This document shows positions 54,196 to 64,000 of a stretch of DNA of 64,000 bases, piece by piece. Origin of the DNA: Phycisphaerae bacterium (GTDB taxonomy: Bacteria > Planctomycetota > Phycisphaerae > UBA1845); NCBI GenBank assembly GCA_029260035.1, contig JAJDEA010000069.1, positions 1 through 64,000 on the forward strand, written 5' to 3'. The position numbers were made by a program, and so were the translations under genes. The notes beneath the pieces are model-generated. The model was not told the origin of the DNA, did no database searches, and was given only the letters and a program-made list of their open reading frames with translations. The stretch's first letter is position 1, and every line of letters begins with the position of its first letter.

Positions 54196-54933
54196 ATGGC
54201 AGACAAAAAGAAAGCAGTCCAGGAATACTACGACGAGTTCGCAGACGTATACGAAGTGAAGCACGGTGTGAAGTGTGCAGGACAAGCCCACAATTTCAAA
54301 AACTACTACGAGCCGTTTCTCTATGATGCGCTTCCGGCGAATTCGCGAATCCTGGAGCTGGGATGTGGTACGGGCTTCTATACGCGATGGATGCTGGACC
54401 ACGGACATACCGTTGTCGCAATGGACATAAGCAGTCAAATCATTGCACAAGCGAAGCAACGCTGCCCGGACGCGGTTTTTGTACAAGGCGACTGCGAGAA
54501 ACCAGGCGATGTATTGCCTGAGACTGAAATCGCTGAAGGGTTTGATGTCGTAATCGGCATCAATACGTTCAGCTACTACCCAAACAAGCAGGAGAGTATC
54601 TCGCGTTACAAAGCACTACTTCGGCGACCCGGCCGAATCGTGCTGATCGACATGAACGGGCAATGTCCGTACTACCGCATGATGACCTGGATTGACAAGA
54701 ACGAAATCGGCACATGGTTTCCGGAAGTTCGCCAATCAAACGTCTCTAACTTGTCAGCCATGGCCAAAGCATGTGGAATGAAAATCAGTAAGTCTGATCA
54801 TTTCGCGTTCATACCCAACGGCTTGGGCCGAAAGAGCGTGGCTCTTCTCAACCCTTTCGACAAAATTCTTAAGAAAACACCGATAGCGAACGAGTACGCG
54901 ATGAGGCTTGGCCTTGTCGCGGAGGTCTCCTAA
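54196..54933 (+). CDS. SAM-dependent methyltransferase
   Basis: A 245-residue class I methyltransferase: motif I ILELGCGTGFYTRWM, motif II VVAMDISSQII, and motif III-like FDVVIGINTFSYYPNKQE. The methyl acceptor is unknown. It is followed 4 bp later by the deacetylase gene, which suggests a shared polysaccharide or lipid substrate. The start at MADKKKAV is preferred to ATG 54169. Confidence 0.85.
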   Translation: MADKKKAVQEYYDEFADVYEVKHGVKCAGQAHNFKNYYEPFLYDALPANSRILELGCGTGFYTRWMLDHGHTVVAMDISSQIIAQAKQRCPDAVFVQGDCEKPGDVLPETEIAEGFDVVIGINTFSYYPNKQESISRYKALLRRPGRIVLIDMNGQCPYYRMMTWIDKNEIGTWFPEVRQSNVSNLSAMAKACGMKISKSDHFAFIPNGLGRKSVALLNPFDKILKKTPIANEYAMRLGLVAEVS

Positions 54934-54937
54934 GGAC

Positions 54938-56401
54938 ATGCAAGATTGCTTTCGATTCTGGGGTTTCGCACCTGACGAATATATGCAATGCGTAGGTGCC
55001 AATGGAGCCATCGGCCATCCAGTCGACGCTTCCAATCGTTGCGCGTTGTTTGGCCGCGTAGAACTCACTGATGAGCTTCTCGAACTGTGCGGCCCCCTCA
55101 CTTCTGAATGCCAGACGGGATGGTGGTCCTGGCTGGTATTGGACGAAGATGCGACGGCAACCGGCAAGCCTTTGGCCTATTTCCAAACGGCAGACCAAGG
55201 CCGAATACCCATCATCACGCGCACGAACGATCGGGATTTTCGCTTTTGGTTCGACGTCGATGCGTCAATCGAGTTTATCCAAAATGAACAATATATGGCA
55301 CCGAACACGCCATTATACGTTCGGCTAGGTGTCAATCCTGATTCACTACCGGGCTGGCTTCGACGTGGCGGATTCGCTTCAATGAACCTCATCCGTAAGC
55401 TTCGGCGTGGCCCGAAGCCTGTGTTCCCTCGATCCCCTGCTGACCCATCCGCCGACGTCTGGAAAATAATCGTTCGCAATCTTGTAGAGCGATATCAAGG
55501 AGGAGCTGCCTTACCACTATGGCCTGGCAGCAAGCAATATGCCGTGACATTAACGGCCGATATCGACACGAATCACAGCTTCACCAACAAGTCTGCGTTT
55601 GACCAGTTAATAAGTGCCACGGATGAGGCAGATTTTCACGCTGCCTGGTTTGTAGTCGGCCAACTCTTTGAGCAAGGCCGATGCACTCTCGACTCTTTGC
55701 ATCATGCGGGCCATGAAATCGCTTGTCATGGCTTGTACCACGATCATCGAATCGCTTCGTTGCCGTTGGGTGAAATTCGGGATCGATTCCGCCAGCTCGC
55801 CAAAATGATCGAGCACTACGAGATCGTCGGCTTTCGGTCGCCCAGCTATCTTCATTCGTCCGCCCTTTTCTCCGCAATGGATGGCCAGTTCGCTTATGAC
55901 ATGAGCATGCACGATGTGCTGGATCAAACGTCCGGGCTTTCCAACAAGAGAGAAGGATGTTCGACCTGCTTTCCGTTCAGGGTACGAAACACCGACGTCC
56001 TGGAAATTCCAACGAACGTTCCAGAAGACTGGAACCTTGCACTGTCAGGCCTTCCACCACGAAGCTTCTTCACCAAACAAGTCTCTGCTTTGCAGCGTAT
56101 CAAATCGATCGGCGGTGTGGCCAGCTTCTGCGTTCACGCGGAAGCTGAGTTGTCGTTGAGACCTGACTGGCTCAATTCATACAGAGAAGCCATGCGCTGG
56201 TTGGCGGCAGATGACAGCGTTTGGGTGGCGACGCCTGCAGAAATCGCACGACATTGGCAAAAGCGACAATCCAACATCAATCTTGCCTGGGAAAATTTCC
56301 CTGCCACAAAACCAGTGGAATCACCACGAAGCTGGCTATATACTTCTTCGCAGGCAGACGGCAAACTTCCGGTTGCTAGCGCTTGCACCGAAGTGTCCTA
56401 A
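54938..56401 (+). CDS. Polysaccharide-deacetylase-family protein
   Basis: A 487-residue protein. The first 195 residues are unassigned. A NodB-type domain begins around residue 200 with D208-I-D210 (the metal Asp and general base), H264-x3-H268 in ACHGLYHDH, and GFRSPSY as the Arg motif. It probably removes N-acetyl groups from a surface or capsule sugar. No signal peptide is visible, so it may act in the cytoplasm on a lipid-linked precursor. It starts 4 bp after the methyltransferase stop. Confidence 0.82.
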   Translation: MQDCFRFWGFAPDEYMQCVGANGAIGHPVDASNRCALFGRVELTDELLELCGPLTSECQTGWWSWLVLDEDATATGKPLAYFQTADQGRIPIITRTNDRDFRFWFDVDASIEFIQNEQYMAPNTPLYVRLGVNPDSLPGWLRRGGFASMNLIRKLRRGPKPVFPRSPADPSADVWKIIVRNLVERYQGGAALPLWPGSKQYAVTLTADIDTNHSFTNKSAFDQLISATDEADFHAAWFVVGQLFEQGRCTLDSLHHAGHEIACHGLYHDHRIASLPLGEIRDRFRQLAKMIEHYEIVGFRSPSYLHSSALFSAMDGQFAYDMSMHDVLDQTSGLSNKREGCSTCFPFRVRNTDVLEIPTNVPEDWNLALSGLPPRSFFTKQVSALQRIKSIGGVASFCVHAEAELSLRPDWLNSYREAMRWLAADDSVWVATPAEIARHWQKRQSNINLAWENFPATKPVESPRSWLYTSSQADGKLPVASACTEVS

Positions 56402-56463
56402 CACCGCAAGCACGAACCGATGCGCTTCGCAGCGTGTCAACGAACGGACGTGCGAATCTGGTA

Positions 56464-56733
56464 ATGCAAAGTAACGATCCCCATCAAGACCACACAACTG
56501 CACTATCACCCGAACAAGCCATGCTCGTCAGCATACGAGATACGCTTTACGAAGGGAGTTGGGAAGACTTCATCGCGGATCTCTCCGCCCGAGCGGAGGG
56601 CAAGCCTCATATTTTCGATACCATCACCATAAGTTCTAACCTGCAGGACACGATTCGATCTCACCTTGACCTCATCGCAGAAATACGATCACGAGAAGAA
56701 AGCAGGGGCCAGCCTTTCCACGACAATCCATGA
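56464..56733 (+). CDS. Small hypothetical protein
   Basis: An 89-residue, acidic, likely helical protein (SIRDTLYEGSWEDFIADLSAR). No family recognised. It lies 62 bp behind the deacetylase gene and may belong to the same transcription unit. Another ATG lies upstream at 56383 in the same frame. Confidence 0.55.
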   Translation: MQSNDPHQDHTTALSPEQAMLVSIRDTLYEGSWEDFIADLSARAEGKPHIFDTITISSNLQDTIRSHLDLIAEIRSREESRGQPFHDNP

Positions 56734-56949
56734 GTGAGCGACGATTGGGGTCGATTCCGGAAAGCCCCTGAATGAATCGAATGCCCCGCGAGCATCGGGC
56801 ACTTGACGTTGGAATGATGTTGCCGTCAAATGGTATGGTGAATGCTTGATTCGGGAAGAATCTTCAGGACTCACTTCGAGTCCTGTGTCAGTGGGGAGCC
56901 AGATCAAGCAGTAACGGTAGCAAGCCAAACTGGAAACCGAAGGAACAAA

Positions 56950-58269
56950 ATGAACAACGCATTCGCATCTTTGGGGTTACCCTCCAACCGGGATTCTCTT
57001 ATGCCATATACTCGACGCTACGCGGTCCTTTCAGCCTTGATCGTACTCTCGTTTCATCCGTTCGTGGTGGGCGCCCCACCTGTGTCCGATGATGCTCTGC
57101 AAAGCGCAGGCCTAATCAAATACTGGGACCTGCAACTGCCCATGATAGACGGAGACGCAGTTCACGAAGCCTACCTGGTCGATGGCACGTTATACATCTC
57201 AACAAAAGACGGTCTGGTTTTTTCGGTCACAGCCGCAGAAGGGCTTATTCGATGGGTGCAAAAGCTCGCTGACCGCAACTACCGAATCCTCAAGCCCAAC
57301 CACATGCTGAACCGCGACGGCACCGGCCCGGTCATCATTTCCACAAGCCAAGAAACAAACATCCTGGACCGCTACACGGGGAAAGCGTTGGCATCCTTTG
57401 AAACGTCATTCGTTCCGAGCAGTAGCGCCGTCGGCATCAATGACGCCGTGTTTATGGGCGGCACGGATGGGAAAGTCTATTCCATGCAATGGCTTTGTAC
57501 GGGGTCTCGCAAGCCGTTGCTGCTTTGGGAAGTGTTATCAGGTGGCCCGGTTACTTCCACGCCCGTTCTACATGACGGTGACAAGTTGCTATTCGCCTCA
57601 CAAGGTGGCGTGGTAGCTTCCTGTTTTTCTTATAACAAAGCGTTCAACTGGAGGACAAGTCTAGGCGGAGGCGTTTCGGGCGACCCTGTCGTTGACGCTG
57701 ACGGTGTCTATGTACCGTGCGAAGATCGATCATTGTACAAACTGGACCTGAAGACCGGGTCCGTCATTTGGCGACATCGGACGACCAAGCCTTTAGACGT
57801 TGGCCCGGTCGTGGCGCGCGACACCATCTACCAGGCGTGCCCGGGTGTCGGGATGTTGGCAATCGATGCGGGAACAGGGAAAGAACTCTGGCGACTTCAG
57901 TCCGGCCAAACCCTGGCCGCACAAATGGATGGCAACGATCTAATCTACAGAACAGATAACACCATAGATATTGTTGATCGCAGGACCGGCAAACCTCATG
58001 GTTCGATTAAGCTTGACGAATCATCTCTCGTCGTCGCGAACAAGCGTACCGATGCCGCGTTCGTTGTGTCTAAGGATGGGTCGGTGTTATGCGCCAGACC
58101 TAAGCACACGCCCCACCTTCGACCTTCGGTCGTCAGCACGGCACGTCGCAATCTCAATCAAAAGCCAACTCGTCGAAAGGCAAGCCTATCGACCGGTGCA
58201 AGTACGGGCGACGGCAATTCGACAGGCATTGTTGATCCTCTTCGCAGTCCGCGTGATTCAAATCCTTGA
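56950..58269 (+). CDS. Exported PQQ-like beta-propeller protein
   Basis: A 439-residue protein. A signal segment (about residues 19-43, PYTRRYAVLSALIVLSFHPF and so on, given here by its first 20 residues) is followed by repeats of the WD40/PQQ-type propeller such as YISTKDGLVFSVTAAEGLIRW, VVDADGVYVPCEDRSLYKLD and TGSVIWRHRTTKPL (shortened to 20 where longer). The C-terminus is low-complexity and basic. It resembles BamB-like or planctomycete propeller proteins; no partner is indicated. AAGGA precedes ATG 56950. Confidence 0.75.
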   Translation: MNNAFASLGLPSNRDSLMPYTRRYAVLSALIVLSFHPFVVGAPPVSDDALQSAGLIKYWDLQLPMIDGDAVHEAYLVDGTLYISTKDGLVFSVTAAEGLIRWVQKLADRNYRILKPNHMLNRDGTGPVIISTSQETNILDRYTGKALASFETSFVPSSSAVGINDAVFMGGTDGKVYSMQWLCTGSRKPLLLWEVLSGGPVTSTPVLHDGDKLLFASQGGVVASCFSYNKAFNWRTSLGGGVSGDPVVDADGVYVPCEDRSLYKLDLKTGSVIWRHRTTKPLDVGPVVARDTIYQACPGVGMLAIDAGTGKELWRLQSGQTLAAQMDGNDLIYRTDNTIDIVDRRTGKPHGSIKLDESSLVVANKRTDAAFVVSKDGSVLCARPKHTPHLRPSVVSTARRNLNQKPTRRKASLSTGASTGDGNSTGIVDPLRSPRDSNP

Positions 58270-58553
58270 TTTCGCTGGACCGCATGGCAGGTCAAGTGAC
58301 CGTTTCCTGTCGTGTAAACCATCTTTTTGTGACTCTACCTCGTAGCGAACGCGGCGATTCCGTCATGCCGCGAGAAATCTGAAGACGTTTTCAGCCGCTC
58401 TTGAAGAATCATCGTGAATTTTTCGTACGCAATGGCGTTACAAGCCGATCAGAATATGCTTGAGATTGCGTTCGCGACGAGCTAGAATAGCTGAGGCTTT
58501 CTCGAAGAACGTGTCTTACGTCGCACGGTCGGCGTGTACTTTCGGAAGGAGGT

Positions 58554-59222
58554 TTGATCTTCGCAGCCAGCATTTCAGCCACTCATCCCAGGCCGCTTGA
58601 AGGCAGTGTCCTGTTGCTCAATGCCCACTATATGGCTCTTCGTGTCGTCAGTGTACGGCGAGCGTTCATGTTGTTGTGCAAATCCGACGAAGAGCAACAA
58701 CCTGTCGCCGAAGTGGTATCCGTCGAGGACGGCCAATACGTCTCATACAATTTCGACGATTGGGCGGAGCTTAGTGCATTCCGTCATACATTCGAGCCAG
58801 CTAAGCACGATTGGATTCGCACGATTCGATTCTCACTTGCCATACCGCGAATCGTTCGCGTTCTAACGTTTGCAAAGCTTCCGCGACGAGAGGTGAAATT
58901 CAATCGTCGCAACATCTTCGCCCGCGATTCGAACATGTGTCAGTATTGCGGCAAGAAGTTCGCCACGTCCGCACTGAGCTTGGACCATGTAATCCCACGA
59001 TCGCAAGGCGGTCAGAGCTGCTGGGAGAACATCGTCTGCGCTTGCGTTCGGTGTAACGTGCGGAAAGGCGGACGAACCCCAGCTCAGGCTCATTTGAAAC
59101 TTATCCAAAAACCGTTCAAGCCCAAGCGCAATCCCACCGTCGCTTTCAAGCTATCGGATGATCGGTATTCTTCTTGGAAGCAGTTCTTGGATGCCGCATA
59201 TTGGGATGTGGAACTTCGTTAG
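58554..59222 (+). CDS. HNH endonuclease
   Basis: A 222-residue protein with a C-terminal HNH nuclease: C129-x2-C132, D144-H145 (the HH/DH catalytic pair), N159, and C164-x2-C167 for zinc. A beta-rich domain of about 100 residues precedes it. The start is TTG 58554 immediately behind a perfect AAGGAGG. Such stand-alone HNH proteins are widespread in Planctomycetota and other bacteria and have an unknown substrate. It converges on the hybrid kinase gene with 21 bp between. Confidence 0.85.
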   Translation: MIFAASISATHPRPLEGSVLLLNAHYMALRVVSVRRAFMLLCKSDEEQQPVAEVVSVEDGQYVSYNFDDWAELSAFRHTFEPAKHDWIRTIRFSLAIPRIVRVLTFAKLPRREVKFNRRNIFARDSNMCQYCGKKFATSALSLDHVIPRSQGGQSCWENIVCACVRCNVRKGGRTPAQAHLKLIQKPFKPKRNPTVAFKLSDDRYSSWKQFLDAAYWDVELR

Positions 59223-59243
59223 AAAGACGATAGCGCCATTTTC

Positions 59244-61787
<2,544 letters not shown>

Positions 61788-62044
61788 AGCTATCCCACAG
61801 TTAAACGACCTTTATGCCGCAGTTGGAGATGTAGAGGATCTACACCGTTTTTTAATCATCGGAACGGCGTCAGCGGTACTAAATAGGGGTGAGAGCACAA
61901 TTCGGCCTTTTTCACCAGTCCTATAGGAACGCCATACCCTGCCGCGCCGGCATAGCGTCCTCCGATAATGTGGTGTAGGATCGCTTTCTGAAAAATGCAC
62001 ATGGAAATAATGCGCCGCCCTCATTACTTAGCCCGGCCTGCTAC

Positions 62045-62971
62045 ATGAAAAATCGTAACCATCTGGATACCGAACAGCGCAACCCGAAGTCGCATCATTT
62101 GGGTGAAATGTCAGTCGAAGGCGCGTTCGATTTGATCAATACGGAAGACGCAACCGTTTCGATTGCCGTCGCTGCGGCACGCGCAGAAATCTGTGCAGCG
62201 ATCGATCTCGTAGTGCAATCGCTCGAAAAAGGCGGAAGATTGATTTACGTCGGAGCCGGGACGAGCGGAAGGCTAGGCGTGCTCGACGCAGCGGAATGCC
62301 CCCCCACTTTCCTAACCGATTCAACCATAGTACAGGGGATCATCGCGGGAGGACAAGACGCGCTCGTTCAGAGTGTCGAGGGAGCAGAGGACGACGTCGC
62401 CGAAGCTGTGCGCGAGATCGACCGCCGAGACGTAGGTAGCCACGATGTCGTTTTCGGAATTACGACGGGTGGCACAACGCCCTTTGTTCACGAGGCGATC
62501 AGACGCGCGAAATCTCGCGGTGCCAGCACCGTATTTCTAGCTTGCGTACCACAAGAACAAGTTCCTGATATCGCAGACGTTTCGATTCGCGTGTTGACGG
62601 GTGCTGAAGTTCTCACCGGCAGCACGCGCATGAAAGCCGGAACCGCTACCAAGATGGTACTCAACATGGTGTCAACAATTGCCATGGTTCGGCTCGGCAA
62701 GGTGTATCAAAACCTCATGGTCGACGTGAACACGGCTGGAAATGAGAAACTCGTCGATCGCGGCTTGCGCATCATCTCAGAGCTAACGGAATTGCCTCGC
62801 GACGAATCACATTCGCTCTTGCGGGCGGCGAATGGTCACGTTAAGACTGCCATTGTCATGCACGTTCGTAACGTAGGCTTGGAGACTGCCGATTCGTTGT
62901 TGAAAGAAGCAGGCGGGCAACTCGCTCAAGTTCTAAGCCCAGAAGATGCGATGAATGTTCAGGCGCCCTAG
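62045..62971 (+). CDS. murQ: N-acetylmuramic acid 6-phosphate etherase
   Basis: A 308-residue SIS-fold enzyme that cleaves the lactyl ether of MurNAc 6-phosphate in cell-wall recycling. The family block YVGAGTSGRLGVLDAAECPP and SRMKAGTATKMVLNM (with GSTRMKAGTATK) are present and the length is usual. A GHL10 glycoside hydrolase gene lies 300 bp downstream. Confidence 0.94.
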   Translation: MKNRNHLDTEQRNPKSHHLGEMSVEGAFDLINTEDATVSIAVAAARAEICAAIDLVVQSLEKGGRLIYVGAGTSGRLGVLDAAECPPTFLTDSTIVQGIIAGGQDALVQSVEGAEDDVAEAVREIDRRDVGSHDVVFGITTGGTTPFVHEAIRRAKSRGASTVFLACVPQEQVPDIADVSIRVLTGAEVLTGSTRMKAGTATKMVLNMVSTIAMVRLGKVYQNLMVDVNTAGNEKLVDRGLRIISELTELPRDESHSLLRAANGHVKTAIVMHVRNVGLETADSLLKEAGGQLAQVLSPEDAMNVQAP

Positions 62972-63276
62972 TGCCGTGTCACGGATAATTTGCCGGGGCA
63001 GTGCAAGCCAGGAGCGGGTCCGATTGATATTGAGCGTTGTAAGTCGAGGTCCCGGGCGACGGACGATCACTGCTCGAGAGCAGTGGCACACCTGTGAGGC
63101 GTTTTTCTGCGATTCTATAGCAGCGAACGGTCAAGTTTGGCGGCGGACCGCACAAATATGTGAGTAAAAACATGCCTCGGAATGCTACAGTAGAATAGAG
63201 CTTGCTCTATTGGGGCAGACTAACGATATAATCGGATTCTAAGGCAGCATACGAAAATCGGTCAAGGATGAATCTC
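62972..63276. other. Intergenic region with hairpin
   Basis: About 300 bp between murQ and the hydrolase gene. It holds a perfect 8-bp inverted repeat, AATAGAGC/GCTCTATT, at 63194-63211 with a 2-base spacer and no T-run. It could be an operator or a weak terminator. Confidence 0.45.
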
Positions 63277-64000
63277 ATGCGGCTACTAACTTGTAGAAAC
63301 CTTCGGGCGCGCTTAGTCGCATTGAGCTGTTGCGCCATAATTTCGGCCCTAGCCGTTCCCGGCTGTCAGCACGGCGGACGTCGCACGGCGATCGCGAGAA
63401 AAGATGCTACCATTCGCGCGATCTGGGTAACGCGTTGGGATTACAAGACGCCGCGAGATATTCACACAATAATGAATAACTGTCGGCAGGCTGGGTTCAA
63501 CACAATTCTATTTCAAGTGCGAGGCAGCGGCACGGCATTTTATCGCTCATCATTGGAACCTTGGGCAGACGAGCTTGGCGGGCGCGACCCCGGCTTTGAC
63601 CCGCTGTCCGTCGCATGCAAAGAAGCCCACAGACAAGGGTTGCGCATTCACGCCTGGATGAACGTGATGCCTGGCTGGCGAGGTAAGAAGCCTCCGACAA
63701 ATCCAAGGCAGCTTTATAACGCTCATCCCGATTGGTTCTTGACTGATGGTTCCGGGCGCAGGCAGCCACTCGGCTGGTATTGCAGCTTGAATCCCTGTCT
63801 TCCTCAAGTTCGGAAATATCTCGTTGCCGTTGCGCATGAAGTTGTCAGTCAGTATCCAGTCGATGGCTTACATCTGGATTACATCCGTTTTCCAATTGAA
63901 TGGACGGATGCGTATCCAAAGGGCGCAAGCGTGCCTGACTATCCGCGCGATTCAAAAACACTAGCGATATACCATAGAGAAACCGGCAAACACCCGGACG
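63277..64000 (+). CDS. GHL10 family glycoside hydrolase lipoprotein (partial)
   Basis: The frame is open from ATG 63277 to the window end (241 codons shown), so the gene is truncated on the right. A lipoprotein signal ends at A-V-P-G-C. The mature part begins with RAIWVTRWDYKTPRDIH and continues with the TIM-barrel markers NTILFQVRGSGTAFY, PLSVACKEAHRQGLRIHAWMN and HLDYIRFP, as in GHL10/YngK-type hydrolases. Cell-wall glycan cleavage is probable, in keeping with murQ nearby. AAGGA lies about 8 nt before the ATG; ATG 63268 is also in frame. Confidence 0.85.
   Translation, partial: MRLLTCRNLRARLVALSCCAIISALAVPGCQHGGRRTAIARKDATIRAIWVTRWDYKTPRDIHTIMNNCRQAGFNTILFQVRGSGTAFYRSSLEPWADELGGRDPGFDPLSVACKEAHRQGLRIHAWMNVMPGWRGKKPPTNPRQLYNAHPDWFLTDGSGRRQPLGWYCSLNPCLPQVRKYLVAVAHEVVSQYPVDGLHLDYIRFPIEWTDAYPKGASVPDYPRDSKTLAIYHRETGKHPD

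Overview
The window looks like a chromosomal segment of a Planctomycetota-type bacterium, identified by gene content only. The evidence is a Ser/Thr kinase paired with an ECF sigma factor, a DUF1570-type peptidase, GHL10 and PQQ-propeller exported proteins, many one- and two-component regulators, and a complex I cluster without NADH module genes. The genes are moderately GC-rich, and tRNA-Ser(CGA) and tRNA-Glu(CTC) are present.

Positions 1-5323 are the most unusual part: a 5.3-kb element integrated in the 3' end of tRNA-Ser. It is bounded by a 29-bp direct repeat of the tRNA T-arm and acceptor end. It carries a cluster of hairpins, a replication protein with two tandem HUH (HFH...YxxK/R) domains, an opposite-strand cargo gene, a ribbon-helix-helix regulator with a repeat-studded and apparently leaderless promoter, an AlpA-like HTH gene and a tyrosine recombinase. 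The crossover core lies inside the recombinase gene. Joining the two ends in the excised circle continues the recombinase frame without a stop into 65 codons at the far left end, so integration appears to split the gene and replace its C-terminus with a short tRNA-encoded tail.

5388-13561 holds a decayed reading frame, a kinase with a zinc-finger N-terminus, its ECF sigma factor, an acid-free basic 136-residue protein, a SIR2 deacylase, and the overlapping rimO-pgsA-uppP run. 13548-26103 (minus strand) is a complex I operon read nuoI-A-B-C-D-H-J-K-L-M-N plus a ferritin-like gene. It has no nuoE, nuoF or nuoG, so the electron donor is probably not NADH through the usual module. 26345-34370 holds cinA, an ATP-grasp/HAD pair, and an RND pump with a TolC-like partner but no adaptor gene.

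34371-45898 is an envelope region: a hairpin-rich intergenic stretch, three tandem LPLAT acyltransferase paralogues, a GT4 glycosyltransferase, a large GT-C-like membrane protein, a HEPN-domain protein, small hypothetical proteins and a lipoprotein, and a DUF1570 peptidase. 45957-59222 has tRNA-Glu, uvrB, a globin-coupled histidine kinase with an NtrC-type regulator, a receiver/CBS pair, fumarylacetoacetase, a methyltransferase-deacetylase-small protein run, a PQQ propeller and an HNH nuclease. 59244-64000 has a hybrid histidine kinase, murQ and the start of a GHL10 glycoside hydrolase cut by the window end.
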